Below, in pieces: positions 32,395 through 44,096 of a stretch of DNA of 58,847 nt (positions within the stretch are counted from its first letter, which is position 1; each line of letters starts with the position of its first letter). This DNA is from Porticoccus sp. (GTDB lineage: Bacteria; Pseudomonadota; Gammaproteobacteria; Pseudomonadales; Porticoccaceae): NCBI GenBank assembly GCA_002707685.1, contig PANQ01000008.1:65345-124191 (forward strand), given 5' to 3'. A program made the translations under genes and the position numbers. The notes beneath the pieces are model-generated. The model saw nothing but the letters and a program-made list of their open reading frames with translations. It made no database searches and was not told the DNA's origin.

Positions 32395-33174
32395 GTGAAA
32401 CTTCAGCAATATCAGGTCGATGCGTTTACCGACCGAATTTTTGGCGGCAACCCCGCTGCGGTGGTGCCACTGGCTTCATGGCTGGACGACAGCCTGCTGC
32501 AGGCCATTGCAGAGGAGAACAACCTCTCCGAAACGGCTTTTTTTGTCCCTTCCCACAATGGCTTTTCGCTGCGCTGGTTTACTCCGCTGGCTGAAGTCGA
32601 GTTGTGTGGTCATGCCACATTGGCGGCAGCCCATGTGATTTTTGTGCACAGTGACTACCGGCAAAACCGGATCACTTTTACCACGCGCAGTGGTGAGCTG
32701 ACAGTTGAGAGATCAGATGGTCAGCTGCAAATGGATTTTCCGGCCTGCGTGCCAAAACCCTGTGAACTACCTGATTTGCTCTACCAGGCCCTGGGACAAA
32801 AACCGGTTCAGTTATTGGCGGCTGATGACTATCTGGCGGTGTTCGATAACGAGTCAAAGGTCCGTGCTGTCAAACCTGACCAGGGTCTGCTCAGCAAGGT
32901 GGGATTGCGTGGTGTAATCATCACTGCGCCCGGTGATACCGTGGATTTTGTCAGCCGTTTCTTTGCGCCCAAATTGGGTATACCGGAGGATCCTGTGACC
33001 GGCTCTACGCACTGTGCGCTGGCACCTTTCTGGGCCGAAAGGTTTAGCAAGTCCATACTGACGGCGAAGCAGCTGTCTCGTCGTGGCGGTGATATCATCT
33101 GTGAAGTGCGTGGCGACAGGGTGAGATTAACGGGTTCAGCCGTCACTTTTATGGAAGCCGAAATCCACCTCTAG
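32395..33174 (+). CDS. PhzF-family isomerase-like protein
   Basis: A 259-residue protein of the PhzF/diaminopimelate-epimerase fold. The start block QQYQVDAFTDRIFGGNPAAVVPL, the catalytic Glu in NLSETAFF, the central ELCGHATLAAAHV and the closing EDPVTGSTHCALAPFWAERF are all diagnostic. PhzF itself isomerises a phenazine precursor; most members outside phenazine clusters have unknown substrates, and no phenazine genes are near. The start at 32395 uses GTG. Cotranscription with the repeat protein is possible. Confidence 0.92.
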   Translation: MKLQQYQVDAFTDRIFGGNPAAVVPLASWLDDSLLQAIAEENNLSETAFFVPSHNGFSLRWFTPLAEVELCGHATLAAAHVIFVHSDYRQNRITFTTRSGELTVERSDGQLQMDFPACVPKPCELPDLLYQALGQKPVQLLAADDYLAVFDNESKVRAVKPDQGLLSKVGLRGVIITAPGDTVDFVSRFFAPKLGIPEDPVTGSTHCALAPFWAERFSKSILTAKQLSRRGGDIICEVRGDRVRLTGSAVTFMEAEIHL

Positions 33175-33259
33175 CAATCCTCTATTCGGCGTGGTTTTCG
33201 ATGCAATTCTTTTCTTCAGCGTATATTCCGCTTAACTCTTTGTCCTTTATCTGTTTCCT

Positions 33260-34204
33260 TCACTTGTTGTTCTTGGCTGAAACTCCGTCGCGGTAACGGA
33301 TGTAATCCCGGGCAGTCCGGCGGGGTGCCTCCAGCATGGGCAGATGACCAATATCGGGCATCATCTGAATCTCGCTGTTCGGCAGCAATGATTGCAGAGC
33401 GGCAGCACCGGCAGGGTGCAGGACCTGATCTTCGTCCCCCCAGACAATTAGTGCGGGCGTGTCGATTTTTTTGAACTGTGTTTCCAGCATGGGCGATGCG
33501 ATGAATTGCCGCATGATCTCGCTGTGCAAGGCGAAATCGGCGGCGCTTCGTCGGGCCAGCATGTATTTCAGGGAGTAGGGCAAATAGGGAGGGTGTCTGG
33601 TTGTCACCTGCAGCAGCCGGTCAAAGTCACTGGCCGAACGCAACAACATGGGCAGTTCGCCAGTGGCGATATAGCGTTTCAGGATATCCGATTCGAAGGC
33701 GGGCTGGGTGCCGGCAGCATCCAGGAGCCACAGGCTGGCAACCCGTTCGGGCTGCTCAGCGGCAAATTGACAGGCAATAAAGCCGCCCATGGAGTTGCCC
33801 CCCAGATGAATCCGCTTGAGGCCGAGCACATTCAGAAACTCGCACAGGCTTTTTGCCTGATCGGTGACCTGATAGCTGGCATCCGGGTCCCGACTGGCGT
33901 CACCAAAGCCCGGCAGGTCCGGGATGATCAGGCGATAATGGGGGGAGAGGAAACGTGCGATGCGGGTGAAGTTGTCCTTGTCACCGCCAAAGCCGTGAAT
34001 CAGTACCAGCGGCTCACCGCAACCACCCTCCAGGTAGGGCATAGTGGCACCGGGAATGGTGGCTATTTTGCTGTCGAGGCATGAACGCCAGCGTTCCAGG
34101 CCAATACCGGTCTTTGCTGCCTGACGGGGAAATACCCGGTTCAATATGACCCAGGCAATAACCAGGGCAAAGATCGCGAGCAGAAAGGCAAAGATCGGAT
34201 TCAT
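33260..34204 (-). CDS. Alpha/beta-fold hydrolase
   Basis: A 314-residue serine hydrolase. An N-terminal hydrophobic segment (FAFLLAIFALVIAWVILNRVF) should anchor it to the inner membrane or act as an uncleaved signal. The oxyanion region is LVLIHGFGGDKDN, the nucleophile elbow GNSMGGF, the acid in ALIVWGDEDQVLHP, and the His in MPDIGHLPMLEAP. It could be a lipase or esterase, or a ring-cleavage hydrolase-like enzyme. It lies 40 bp downstream of the monooxygenase gene on the same strand, so the two are probably one unit handling a hydrophobic substrate: an ester made by Baeyer-Villiger oxidation would be a natural substrate. Confidence 0.88.
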   Translation of the reverse strand: MNPIFAFLLAIFALVIAWVILNRVFPRQAAKTGIGLERWRSCLDSKIATIPGATMPYLEGGCGEPLVLIHGFGGDKDNFTRIARFLSPHYRLIIPDLPGFGDASRDPDASYQVTDQAKSLCEFLNVLGLKRIHLGGNSMGGFIACQFAAEQPERVASLWLLDAAGTQPAFESDILKRYIATGELPMLLRSASDFDRLLQVTTRHPPYLPYSLKYMLARRSAADFALHSEIMRQFIASPMLETQFKKIDTPALIVWGDEDQVLHPAGAAALQSLLPNSEIQMMPDIGHLPMLEAPRRTARDYIRYRDGVSAKNNK

Positions 34205-34244
34205 TGGTGAATCATCTCAACGGCTTTGTGGGAATGGACTGTAT

Positions 34245-35702
<1,458 letters not shown>

Positions 35703-35824
35703 AGGGGCTCTCTCTGCGGGCCGGGCGCTGTTCCGGTCATAAAATTACATGGCCATTCCACAATATTTTCGAATGACCTCAACATCGTTCCGGATGTCGA
35801 CTGCATGTTGGTCGGTTGCCAGCC

Positions 35825-36571
35825 TCAGGACGAAAATTTCTTCATGATGTCGACGGGCAGTGGAAACACGATTGTGGAACTCTTGTCACCGGCAATTTCC
35901 ACCAGGGTTTGCAGGTAACGCAATTGAATAGCGGATTCCTCTGTGGCCAGTATTTTTGACGCTTCTGCCAGTTTCTCTGCCGCTTCGGCCTCACCCATGG
36001 CGTGAATGACTTTTGCACGACGCTCTCTTTCGGCTTCCGCCTGTTTGGCGATGGCGCGGATCATGGATTCGTTCAGATCAACGTGCTTGATTTCCACGTT
36101 GGCCACTTTGACACCCCAAGCCTCGGTCTGTTTATCGAGAATGGTCTGCACGTCGGCATTGAGGCGGTCGCGTTCTGCCAGCATGTCATCGAGCTCGTGC
36201 TGCCCCAGCACCGAACGAAGGGTGGTCTGCGACAGTTGACTGGTGGCTTCGAGGTAATTTTCCACCTGGATGATGGCCCGCTCGGGGTCCATGACCCGGA
36301 GATAAATGACCGCATTGACCTGGACAGAGACATTGTCTCTGGATATGACGTCCTGGGTCGGCACATCCATCACCAGCGTGCGTAAATCCACCCGTACCAT
36401 CTGTTGCAACACGGGGATGATGATGATCAAACCGGGGCCCTTCACCTTGTAGAAACGGCCCAGCATAAACACCACGCCGCGTTCATATTCCCGCAAAATA
36501 CGGAACATGGAGGCCAGTAATACGACCACCAATACCAGCAGTATCCCGAAAAATGTTTGCATCTCGAACAT
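35825..36571 (-). CDS. Slipin (SPFH/stomatin-like) membrane protein
   Basis: A 248-residue SPFH-domain protein with an N-terminal membrane helix ([20 protein letters not shown]). The stomatin block is [26 protein letters not shown], followed by [35 protein letters not shown] and a long Ala/Glu coiled coil ending [15 protein letters not shown]. Slipins form membrane microdomain scaffolds and work with NfeD proteins. The start codon overlaps the nfeD stop by one base, so both are translated from one message. Confidence 0.93.
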   Translation of the reverse strand: MFEMQTFFGILLVLVVVLLASMFRILREYERGVVFMLGRFYKVKGPGLIIIIPVLQQMVRVDLRTLVMDVPTQDVISRDNVSVQVNAVIYLRVMDPERAIIQVENYLEATSQLSQTTLRSVLGQHELDDMLAERDRLNADVQTILDKQTEAWGVKVANVEIKHVDLNESMIRAIAKQAEAERERRAKVIHAMGEAEAAEKLAEASKILATEESAIQLRYLQTLVEIAGDKSSTIVFPLPVDIMKKFSS

Positions 36572-37965
36572 CAGTATTCTCCTTCAGTGGGTTTGCTGAC
36601 CACAGCGGTCAGCCCGTCAATAGCCGTTACCCTTACCTGTTCATTCAATTGCAGGGGTGATTCTGACCGGGCATGCCAGAGTTCTCCCTCGAGCCAAACC
36701 CAGGCATTTACACCGTCGACCCGTCCCACCGTTGCCATGCTTCCGATCAGATGCTCCGTGCCGGTGACTACTTTGCGATGTCGTGCCTTAACCAGCATGC
36801 TCAGGGCAAACACTAACAGGCCGAGACTGAACACTGTCAATGCAATGATCATCGGTAGGGCAATCTGGTAGGCAGGTAAGTTGGTGTCCATCAACATGAT
36901 CGAGCCGGTCAAAAAGGTGATCGCTCCACTGATTCCCATGAGACCGAAACTGGGGGCAAAAGCCTCTGCTGTCATCAGGGCGATGCCCAGCAGGATCAAG
37001 CCCATCCCCGCATAGCTGATTGGTAGCATTTGCAGGGCATACATGGCAATCAGCAGACTGGCTGCTCCGACAATACCCGGCAGGCCAATACCCGGGTTGT
37101 AGAACTCAATAATCAGGCCATAGATGCCGACCATGAGTAGGATGTAGGCGATATTGGGGTTGGTGATAACTGCCAGGAATTCGCTGTGCCAGTCCACTGA
37201 CTGGTAGTGGACGGTTTCCCCGGCAGTGGACAGCGTCACGGATTTTTTATCCAGCGTCACTTGACGGTCATCCAGTTGCGTCAGCAGATTTTCCATGGAG
37301 TCTGCAACCAACTCGATAACGCCCTGTCCAAGGGCATCGTTTGCCGAGAGACTGACCCCTTCACGCACTGCGCGTTCCGCCCAGTCACCGTTGCGGCTTC
37401 TGAGTTGTGCCAGACTGCGGATATAGGCCACGGCATCATTCACCACCTTTCGCTCCATGGCATCGCCTGCCGGGGCAGCTTCTGTGTTTTCCTTGCTTTC
37501 TCCCCCGGATTTGCCATCTTTGGCATCATCTTTACCCGGCATGCTTGGCAATCCCGGTGATCCACCGCCCAACTGAACTGGCGTTGCTGCCCCGAGATTG
37601 GTGCCGGGAGCCATGGCTGCCAGATGTGTGGCGTACAACAGGTAGGTGCCAGCACTGGCGGCCCTTGCTCCACTGGGAGACACATAACCAATGACTGGCA
37701 GAGGAGAAGCCAGGATGACCTTGATCATCTCCCGCATGGCCATATCCAGGCCACCCGGCGTATCAATACGCAGTACAATCATGCCGGCCTCAGCTGTGAT
37801 GGCTTTCTCCATAGACCGTTCCATATGGTCAGCTGTTGCTGGTCCTATGGCTCCTTCGATATCAATAACCCATACCTCTGCCCGGAGAACTGCAGAGAAG
37901 AGCAAAAGGCATATCAGCAGACAACTGCGAGGGAGGTAACTCGTGCAACATGACAAAAGTTTCAT
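36571..37965 (-). CDS. nfeD: NfeD family membrane serine protease (long form)
   Basis: A 464-residue NfeD1b-type protein. The start at 37965 ([11 protein letters not shown]) gives a signal peptide ending near LRAEVWVID; the frame to 38070 lacks support. The ClpP-like protease half has [36 protein letters not shown] with the catalytic Ser, and GAATPV. Several membrane helices follow ([53 protein letters not shown]), then the soluble OB-fold NfeD domain [27 protein letters not shown]. The archaeal homologue cleaves a stomatin tail, consistent with the coupled slipin gene. Confidence 0.93.
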   Translation of the reverse strand: MKLLSCCTSYLPRSCLLICLLLFSAVLRAEVWVIDIEGAIGPATADHMERSMEKAITAEAGMIVLRIDTPGGLDMAMREMIKVILASPLPVIGYVSPSGARAASAGTYLLYATHLAAMAPGTNLGAATPVQLGGGSPGLPSMPGKDDAKDGKSGGESKENTEAAPAGDAMERKVVNDAVAYIRSLAQLRSRNGDWAERAVREGVSLSANDALGQGVIELVADSMENLLTQLDDRQVTLDKKSVTLSTAGETVHYQSVDWHSEFLAVITNPNIAYILLMVGIYGLIIEFYNPGIGLPGIVGAASLLIAMYALQMLPISYAGMGLILLGIALMTAEAFAPSFGLMGISGAITFLTGSIMLMDTNLPAYQIALPMIIALTVFSLGLLVFALSMLVKARHRKVVTGTEHLIGSMATVGRVDGVNAWVWLEGELWHARSESPLQLNEQVRVTAIDGLTAVVSKPTEGEY

Positions 37966-38127
37966 GCTGCCAGTATAGAACAGACAATCGGCACTGTTCA
38001 TGTTTAACGGGCCTGATTGCCAGGTAAGCAGCGCTGCCAATTGTCTTTGCCGGCGGTTAGACTGAGTCAATAGGGCGTAACCAGATGAACATGCCCGGAT
38101 GATGTGAAAACGCAGAAAAGAGCATTA

Positions 38128-38247
38128 ATGAGGACTTTTGTTGGAAAGGACGTGATTGCTACTGGTGTAATTGCCGGGTTGGGGGAAGCCGCTACCTTGA
38201 AATTTACCCGTGAAGGGGCAGGTTTTGTGAGCGGTGCTTACCGGTAG
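38128..38247 (+). pseudogene. Short-chain dehydrogenase-like N-terminal remnant
   Basis: A 39-codon frame reads KDVIATGVIAGLGEAATLKFTREGAGFV. This parallels the SDR cofactor-binding start VVITGGSSGIGEATALKFAREGA but has lost the glycine pattern and stops early. It is probably the decayed beginning of an SDR gene; no downstream part remains. The surrounding 38071-38382 has no other gene. Confidence 0.4.
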
Positions 38248-38382
38248 ACGGTGGTGTTACCACGCGCTTTAAATTAACGAAACTCTATTAGTATTAGTGC
38301 AAAATTTTATTGGCTGTCGAATAGACGGCAGTGGTCAGCCAAAACTGAAAAGTTGTTATCACACTCTGAACAGGTTGTTTTT

Positions 38383-38661
38383 ATGAAAATGGTATTTCGC
38401 AAAATCTTCTGGCCTATCCTACGTGTTTTCGAGCGCAATGCGCCTGCGCAGGGCTATCGTCCCCTGAATCGAAAAATCCTGCTTTTTGTGGGCATTCTTT
38501 TTTTGATGCTGACCGGCATATCCCTCTATTTTGTGATTGCAGCAGCAGTCATGGGTGGGCTGATTCCTGTAATAGGCTTTTTGGTTGCTGGCACTGTTTG
38601 TCTTGTGGTTGCCCTGCTGGGCAGCGATGGGGCCGTGGTGAAAATCTGGGGAAGCAGGTAG
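38383..38661 (+). CDS. Small two-helix membrane protein of unknown function
   Basis: A 92-residue protein from the ATG at 38383 (MKMVFRKIFW). It has a basic N-terminus and two adjacent membrane helices (ILLFVGILFLMLTGISLYFVI and VMGGLIPVIGFLVAGTVCLVVALLG). I do not recognise the family. It is monocistronic: a strong terminator follows 25 bp after the stop. The in-frame TTG at 38353 is a less likely start. Confidence 0.6.
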   Translation: MKMVFRKIFWPILRVFERNAPAQGYRPLNRKILLFVGILFLMLTGISLYFVIAAAVMGGLIPVIGFLVAGTVCLVVALLGSDGAVVKIWGSR

Positions 38662-38685
38662 GTCTATTGAAAGAGTGACAGCCAT

Positions 38686-38714
38686 AAAAAAAGGGGCTGA
38701 ATGCCCCTTTTTTT
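38686..38714. terminator. Bidirectional intrinsic terminator
   Basis: Seven A, GGGGC, a five-base loop, GCCCC and seven T: a textbook rho-independent terminator in both directions. It ends the small membrane protein gene (plus) and the secreted protein gene at 38737 (minus). Confidence 0.95.
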
Positions 38715-38736
38715 ATGGTATTTGAACAATGTTACA

Positions 38737-39342
38737 TCAGATTTTCTGGCCTTTCGGAAGGTTTTCATAGACCTCGTCATCGGGCGTGGCATTCAGGATT
38801 GCCTTGAAATAGCTGCTGGGCAGTTTGATCTGGTAAGTGCGATTGCCTGTGATGGTGAGATCCATTCCCATATTGGCGCTGTCAAAGAAATTGATAAATG
38901 AGATCGGCAGGGCGATTCGCTCTTCGTAGCGGCAATTGGCTGCCTCGCAGACATTTTCATCTTTCGACATGGGTACCAGGCGAAGCTCGCCATCCTTGGT
39001 GGTCGCCTTGTTATAGGAGCGCCAGCCTTCATCATTGTACTGAGCTGTGACGTAGAGAATGTACTGGTCTTCACCTTCAAGGTCTACAGCGCGCACCAAG
39101 TAGATCTCGGAAAAATTCTCGGACAGCTTTTTTTCCGAGAGGGCAAAGTTCGGTCCGTAGGTGATTTCACCGTTCACGGGATCCATTTTGTATTCGATCA
39201 GGGTGCTGATTTCCTCCGGGGACTGCCAATTGATTTTGGCTTCTTTGGAAGATTCCTGGGAGACAGGTTCACTGTTTGAGCCGGCGTGTACCTGCAGGGA
39301 AGCCAGTGCCAGCAGGGCAAGGATCTGTGGAATTATTTTCAT
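38737..39342 (-). CDS. Secreted protein of unknown function
   Basis: A 201-residue protein starting at 39342 (MKIIPQILALLALASLQVHA), a good signal peptide with cleavage after VHA. The earlier frame to 39495 is not supported. The mature part has EEISTLIEYKMDPVNGEITYGP, EIYLVRAVDLEGEDQYILYVTAQYNDEGWRSYN and a single Cys pair (CEAANC), suggesting a periplasmic beta-rich fold with one disulfide. No characterised family is recognised. A shared terminator at 38686-38714 ends it. Confidence 0.7.
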   Translation of the reverse strand: MKIIPQILALLALASLQVHAGSNSEPVSQESSKEAKINWQSPEEISTLIEYKMDPVNGEITYGPNFALSEKKLSENFSEIYLVRAVDLEGEDQYILYVTAQYNDEGWRSYNKATTKDGELRLVPMSKDENVCEAANCRYEERIALPISFINFFDSANMGMDLTITGNRTYQIKLPSSYFKAILNATPDDEVYENLPKGQKI

Positions 39343-39742
39343 GTGTGACTCCATGGTATTGATGAGTACTTGACGCGTTGATTTTTTAGTGGTCGGTATG
39401 CTTGCGCTTTTGCCCATGCATTTCAACCTGTTTATTACTGTAAAACGTTTCAGCATGGTCTTTATGGCCGTTCTGCTAGTCGTACGATTAAGCACGTTTG
39501 TTATCGACGCATTGGCAACTATGATTACTTCAGCTATCGATGGTTCCTGAACAGGGCTATTTTCATTGCGGCTGGTGCAAGAACTTTTCGTGGATAATTA
39601 TTACGTGGGGGATGGCTATCTGGATCAGCGAAAACCGAGCAGTGTCCGAGTGGGCTCTGTTTTTTCAGGATTGCCGTGTTCTCAATGAATAGTGCCAACT
39701 ATGCTAAGATGCGGGGTTTGCGATTGATGAATACAGCCTGTT
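39343..39742. other. 400-bp intergenic region
   Basis: The region separates the minus-strand secreted protein from the plus-strand hydrolase, so it should hold both promoters. A TATGCTAAGAT stretch near 39700 is a possible -10 for the hydrolase. I see no gene, RNA or repeat. Confidence 0.4.
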
Positions 39743-40384
39743 ATGAGCCAAGCGACACCCTATATCGTTCGAACCTTTCCAGTGGGGCCGTTGCAGTGTA
39801 ACTGCACGGTCATAGGTGACCCGGCCACCCGTCGGGCTCTGGTGATTGATCCCGGTGGCAATGCCGCAGATATTCAGGCCATTCTGGCAGAACTGCAATT
39901 GGTGGTTGTGGCAATTATTCATACCCACGCGCATCTGGATCATATTCTCGCCGCCGGTGAGATCAAAAAGACCACTGGTGCACCCATTTATCTGCACCGT
40001 CAGGACATGTTTCTGTGGCGTGGTGTCGCGGAACAATGTGCCATGTTTGGCGTGCCGCTGGTGACTCTTCCCGATCCTGATCATTATTTTGAGGATGACC
40101 ATGATCTGGGATGTTGTGGCGGGGTGGCAATGCATACGCCGGGGCACACACCGGGTTCTACCAGTTTCTGGTTCGAGCCGGCCGCTTTGTTGATCGCCGG
40201 AGATACCCTGTTTCGCAGTGGTATCGGCCGCACCGATTTGCCCGGTGGCAATCACGGTCAGATCGTCAAATCCATTCGCGAGCGGCTCTATACCCTGGAT
40301 GACAATGTGGCCGTGGTCACCGGGCACGGGCCGGGTACCACGATTGGTGATGAGAAGTACAACAACAGGTTCGTGCGGGCCTGA
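39743..40384 (+). CDS. Metallo-beta-lactamase-fold hydrolase (glyoxalase II-like, YcbL type)
   Basis: A 213-residue single-domain MBL hydrolase with the dinuclear metal motif THAHLDH and further ligands in HTPGHTPGS, LLIAGDTLFRSGIGRTDLPGG and VTGHGPGTTI. It is shorter than classic glyoxalase II and lacks its C-terminal glutathione-binding helices, fitting the YcbL-type thioesterase group. It begins a short cluster followed by the dUTPase gene. Confidence 0.9.
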   Translation: MSQATPYIVRTFPVGPLQCNCTVIGDPATRRALVIDPGGNAADIQAILAELQLVVVAIIHTHAHLDHILAAGEIKKTTGAPIYLHRQDMFLWRGVAEQCAMFGVPLVTLPDPDHYFEDDHDLGCCGGVAMHTPGHTPGSTSFWFEPAALLIAGDTLFRSGIGRTDLPGGNHGQIVKSIRERLYTLDDNVAVVTGHGPGTTIGDEKYNNRFVRA

Positions 40385-40417
40385 ATGCCCGCTTCCCCCA
40401 ACAGAGACGGAGTGCTT

Positions 40418-41038
40418 ATGAAGCAACAGATACTGGCGATGCTGGAGTTGCAGAATGCGATGAATAGCAGGGTGAATGAGAACTGGGCCGAGCAGCATTT
40501 TGCATGGTATCGGGCGATATGGGTGGAATGTGCCGAATTGCTTGATCACTATGGTTGGAAGTGGTGGAAAAAACAGACGCCGGATGCAAACCAGGTAAAA
40601 CTGGAGCTGGTGGATATCTGGCATTTCGGCCTCAGTATTCTGCTGCTGGAATCCCGGAACCACCATGGAGATATAGCCCGGTTGGTGGAGCGGCAGCTGG
40701 CGAATGCCAAGCCTTCCGGTGATTTTCGTGAAGACCTCGAGGCATTTACCCTGAGCACCCTGCAAACTAAAAAGTTTGATGTGGCCGGGTTCGGTGCCTT
40801 GATGGCGGGGGTAGGGTTGAGTTTTGATGAGCTTTACACCCGCTATGTCGGTAAAAATGTGCTGAACTTTTTTCGCCAGGACCACGGTTACCAGGATGGT
40901 AGCTACCGCAAGCAGTGGGGGAACAAGGAAGATAACGAACACTTGGTGGAAGCGGTTGCGGAACTTGATCATCGTTGCCCTGAATTCAAGGATGATCTCT
41001 ATCAGGCCCTGCAGAACCGCTATGCCGACAGCGCCTGA
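40418..41038 (+). CDS. Dimeric (all-alpha) dUTP diphosphatase
   Basis: A 206-residue all-alpha NTP pyrophosphohydrolase of the dUTPase_2 type, which removes dUTP and gives dUMP. The metal-binding pattern is AIWVECAELLDHYGWKWWKK (ExxxE) with KLELVDIWHFGLS (ExxD), and a second set lies around FDELYTRYVGKNVLNFFRQDHGY. The start at 40418 has GGAG nine bases before; an in-frame ATG at 40385 is directly after the previous stop and lacks a site. The trimeric dut fold is absent. Confidence 0.87.
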   Translation: MKQQILAMLELQNAMNSRVNENWAEQHFAWYRAIWVECAELLDHYGWKWWKKQTPDANQVKLELVDIWHFGLSILLLESRNHHGDIARLVERQLANAKPSGDFREDLEAFTLSTLQTKKFDVAGFGALMAGVGLSFDELYTRYVGKNVLNFFRQDHGYQDGSYRKQWGNKEDNEHLVEAVAELDHRCPEFKDDLYQALQNRYADSA

Positions 41039-41123
41039 CCCGTTTGGGCGTCTGTGCTAAAACCGATAGAATGGCCTCTTCTCTGAGTGGTTCCACAACC
41101 CAAAAAACTGTTACAAGACAATC

Positions 41124-41990
41124 ATGATTGATTTCGATACTCGCAAACAGCGACTGGAATTCAACAAGCTGCAAAAACGCCTACGCCGCAATGTGGGCAA
41201 GGCCATTGCCGACTTCAATATGATTGAAGAGGGTGACAAGGTGATGGTCTGCCTGTCCGGCGGAAAAGATTCCTACGGTATGCTGGATATTTTGCTCGGC
41301 CTGCAGAAAACCGCACCGGTCAGCTTTGAGCTGGTCGCCGTCAATCTCGACCAGAAACAACCCGGCTTTCCGCCTGAGGTGTTGCCCCGTTATTTGACCG
41401 AACTGGGGGTTCCCTTTCATATTCTGGAAAAGGACACCTACAGTGTTGTCACCGAGTTGATTCCTGAGGGCAAGACCTACTGCAGTCTTTGTTCGCGTTT
41501 ACGGCGGGGGACCTTGTACGGCTTTGCCGAGCAGATCGGTGCCACCAGGATTGCCCTTGGCCACCATCGCGATGACATGATTGAAACCCTGTTTCTGAAT
41601 ATGTTCTACGGTGGAAAACTGAAGTCCATGCCGCCAAAACTACTCAGCGATGACAAGCAGAATATGGTGATACGCCCACTTGCCTACTGCAAGGAAAGCG
41701 ACCTGGAGCGCTATGCCATAGCCAAGCAGTTCCCGATTATTCCCTGTAATCTGTGCGGTTCTCAGGATGGCTTGCAGCGCAAGGTCATCAAGGACATGTT
41801 GCAAACTTGGGAGAAAGAGCATCCCGGACGTCTGGAAACGATTTTTAGTGCCATTCAGTCCGTTGAGCCATCACAGCTGGCCGATGTCTCCCTGTTTGAT
41901 TTCGCGGATTTAAAGCTGGATCGGTCGCCGCGCATCGGGGCGGTCAATCTCTGGGATGCCGACAGCGATGCTGTCCGCGAGCCCGCCTGA
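41124..41990 (+). CDS. ttcA: tRNA 2-thiocytidine(32) synthetase TtcA
   Basis: A 288-residue tRNA thiolase that makes s2C32 with a 4Fe-4S cluster. The PP-loop is [13 protein letters not shown] (SGGKDS), and the two CxxC pairs that hold the cluster are [10 protein letters not shown] and CNLCGSQDG. The TtcA-specific [20 protein letters not shown] is also present. It stands alone between the dUTPase and dnaX. Length matches the family. Confidence 0.95.
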   Translation: MIDFDTRKQRLEFNKLQKRLRRNVGKAIADFNMIEEGDKVMVCLSGGKDSYGMLDILLGLQKTAPVSFELVAVNLDQKQPGFPPEVLPRYLTELGVPFHILEKDTYSVVTELIPEGKTYCSLCSRLRRGTLYGFAEQIGATRIALGHHRDDMIETLFLNMFYGGKLKSMPPKLLSDDKQNMVIRPLAYCKESDLERYAIAKQFPIIPCNLCGSQDGLQRKVIKDMLQTWEKEHPGRLETIFSAIQSVEPSQLADVSLFDFADLKLDRSPRIGAVNLWDADSDAVREPA

Positions 41991-42060
41991 TGCGCTACGG
42001 CTTTCGGTGCCGGAGTGATCACCCTATAATCATTCCTTTCAGCAAGGCGGATACTGCCCC

Positions 42061-44079
42061 ATGAGTTATCAGGTTCTGGCCCGCAAGTGGCGCCCTCGCA
42101 ATTTTAGCGAGATGGTTGGGCAGGAGCATGTGTTGCGGGCCCTGATCAATGCCCTCGATAACAACCGGCTGCACCATGCCTATCTGTTTACCGGTACCCG
42201 GGGTGTGGGGAAAACCACTATTGCCCGTATTCTGGCCAAATGCCTCAATTGTGATACGGGCATCAGCTCTAAGCCCTGTGGTACATGCAGTGCCTGTGTG
42301 TCGATCGCAGAGAATCGATTCGTTGATCTGATAGAAGTGGATGCGGCTTCCCGTACCAAGGTCGAGGACACCCGGGAGCTGCTGGACAACGTTCAATACG
42401 CACCGACGGCGGGGCGCTTTAAAGTCTACCTGATCGACGAGGTGCATATGCTCTCGGGTCACAGCTTTAACGCACTGCTGAAAACCCTTGAAGAACCACC
42501 ACCTCACGTGAAATTTTTGCTGGCCACCACGGATCCGCAAAAACTGCCGGTGACAATTCTGTCGCGCTGCCTGCAATTCAACCTCAAACACCTGAGTCCT
42601 GAACGAATTGTGGAGCATCTGCAGTTTGTATTGGGTGAGGAAAAGGTCCCTTGCGAAGAGGCCGGTCTCTGGGCTCTGGCCCGCTCTGCCGACGGCAGTA
42701 TGCGCGACGCCCTGAGTCTAACTGATCAGGCCATTGCTCACGGTGGTGGCAAAATCACCGAGGCGGAAGTCTATGACATGCTTGGTGCCATTGACCTTGG
42801 GGCCATCGCCGATATTGCCAGAGCGCTGGCTAACCGGGATGCGGTGGATGTCCTGGCGGTGGTAGGGCGTATGGCGGAGCATGCTCCGGATTTTGGTGCC
42901 GCATTGGCCGATCTGCTTTCAGTCTGGCACCGGGTTGCCATCGCGCAAACCGTTCCCGATGCACTGGACAATCGACATGGTGATGACCCATTGGTGCGCG
43001 AGTTGGCAAAAGCACTCAGTCCCGAAGATGTTCAGTTGTTTTACCAGATAGCCCTGTTGGGGCGACGGGATCTGCCACTGGCACCGGAACCCCGAATCGG
43101 CTTTGAAATGGCTCTGCTGAGAATGCTGGCATTTCAGCCGGTGGCAGACAGTGCTGTACAACCCCCCCCGGTACAAGCGGGTGACCCTGCTGTGTCCGTC
43201 CCTCCGACCGCAGAGGGGGCGGAGGAGTCGCCAAAAAAGTCCCTATCCAGTGATCGCGACAGCACGCTGTCAGCAACTGTGCGGGCGGATTCTCTAGAAA
43301 CATTCAAGCCGGCTCTGGATCGATCATCAGTTGAATCGGTCCCCGAGATGGAGGTGGTTTCCGCCATTGCCGATGAGGTGTCGGAAACGCTGTCGGTTAA
43401 CCCGGCACCACTGGATATCACTCCCAAGCCATCAACTGGAGATGATATGGCGGTAACGTCCATTGAGCCGGCGCCTTGGGTTGAGTCGGAGACGCTGGCC
43501 TCATTTTCCCGTCAGGCCCGATATCAGACGGCTGTTGAGAGCAACACTGTTGAGAATAAAACGGAGGCCGTATCGAGCGAGCAGTCAGGGGTAACTTGTG
43601 ATTTGACGTCGGCGGTGCAGAAGGAAGAGGTGGTGCCTGAGGTTGCTGAACGCGCGAATCCTTTAATAGCCGTGAACCCGGTGCCGTTGGCTGAGGCGGT
43701 ACCGGACCGCTGGATTGAAATTTACCAGGGACTTCAGGTGGCTGGTTTGTTGCAAAATATTGCCGCCAATTTGTGCCTGGTGGATGCCGATGGTCCAACG
43801 TTACACTTTGTGCTGGATATCGCCAGTAGTTCGCTGTATGAGGAATCGCATCAACAGCGCCTCGCCGATGTCCTCACAGAATACTTTGGCGAGCCAGTGA
43901 CCGTGCAGATTGAAGTAGGTGCAGTCGCTACTGAAACCCCTTTGGCCCGCACTGAAAGACTGCGCCGTGAGCGCCAGTCGCAGGCGGTGGAGCAGCTGCG
44001 GCTGGATCCCAATGTTCGGCGAATCACCGAGCTGTTTAATGGCATTTTGCTGGAAAATACAATTAAACCAATAGATTAA
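42061..44079 (+). CDS. dnaX: DNA polymerase III subunits gamma and tau
   Basis: A 672-residue clamp-loader ATPase (tau) that joins polymerase cores and helicase. The AAA+ part has [16 protein letters not shown], the zinc site CLNC...[16 protein letters not shown] and the SRC sensor (LSRCLQF). Residues 350-530 are a variable acidic/proline linker; the C-terminal domain of tau is at 540-670. An A-AAA-AAG heptamer in frame at 43233-43239, with GGAGGAG upstream and a stop four codons later in the -1 frame, indicates a programmed frameshift making a gamma of about 397 residues. It is followed by ybaB 17 bp downstream. Confidence 0.96.
   Translation: MSYQVLARKWRPRNFSEMVGQEHVLRALINALDNNRLHHAYLFTGTRGVGKTTIARILAKCLNCDTGISSKPCGTCSACVSIAENRFVDLIEVDAASRTKVEDTRELLDNVQYAPTAGRFKVYLIDEVHMLSGHSFNALLKTLEEPPPHVKFLLATTDPQKLPVTILSRCLQFNLKHLSPERIVEHLQFVLGEEKVPCEEAGLWALARSADGSMRDALSLTDQAIAHGGGKITEAEVYDMLGAIDLGAIADIARALANRDAVDVLAVVGRMAEHAPDFGAALADLLSVWHRVAIAQTVPDALDNRHGDDPLVRELAKALSPEDVQLFYQIALLGRRDLPLAPEPRIGFEMALLRMLAFQPVADSAVQPPPVQAGDPAVSVPPTAEGAEESPKKSLSSDRDSTLSATVRADSLETFKPALDRSSVESVPEMEVVSAIADEVSETLSVNPAPLDITPKPSTGDDMAVTSIEPAPWVESETLASFSRQARYQTAVESNTVENKTEAVSSEQSGVTCDLTSAVQKEEVVPEVAERANPLIAVNPVPLAEAVPDRWIEIYQGLQVAGLLQNIAANLCLVDADGPTLHFVLDIASSSLYEESHQQRLADVLTEYFGEPVTVQIEVGAVATETPLARTERLRRERQSQAVEQLRLDPNVRRITELFNGILLENTIKPID
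43221..43271 (+). promoter_or_regulatory. Programmed -1 ribosomal frameshift signal in dnaX
   Basis: An internal Shine-Dalgarno-like GGAGGAG (43221-43227), the slippery A AAA AAG (43233-43239; AAA is codon 392) and a GACAG/CTGTC hairpin (43258-43271). After a -1 shift, translation reads V-P-I-Q and stops at TGA 43251-43253. These are the same parts as in the well-studied E. coli signal; the hairpin spacing is longer here. Confidence 0.75.
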
Positions 44080-44096
44080 TTAATATCGGTAACTAT

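Noticed and set aside
39704-40972. 422-codon open frame on the minus strand
   Set aside because: It lies opposite the MBL hydrolase and the dUTPase, both with clear family motifs. Its translation has no domain, so it is a shadow frame.
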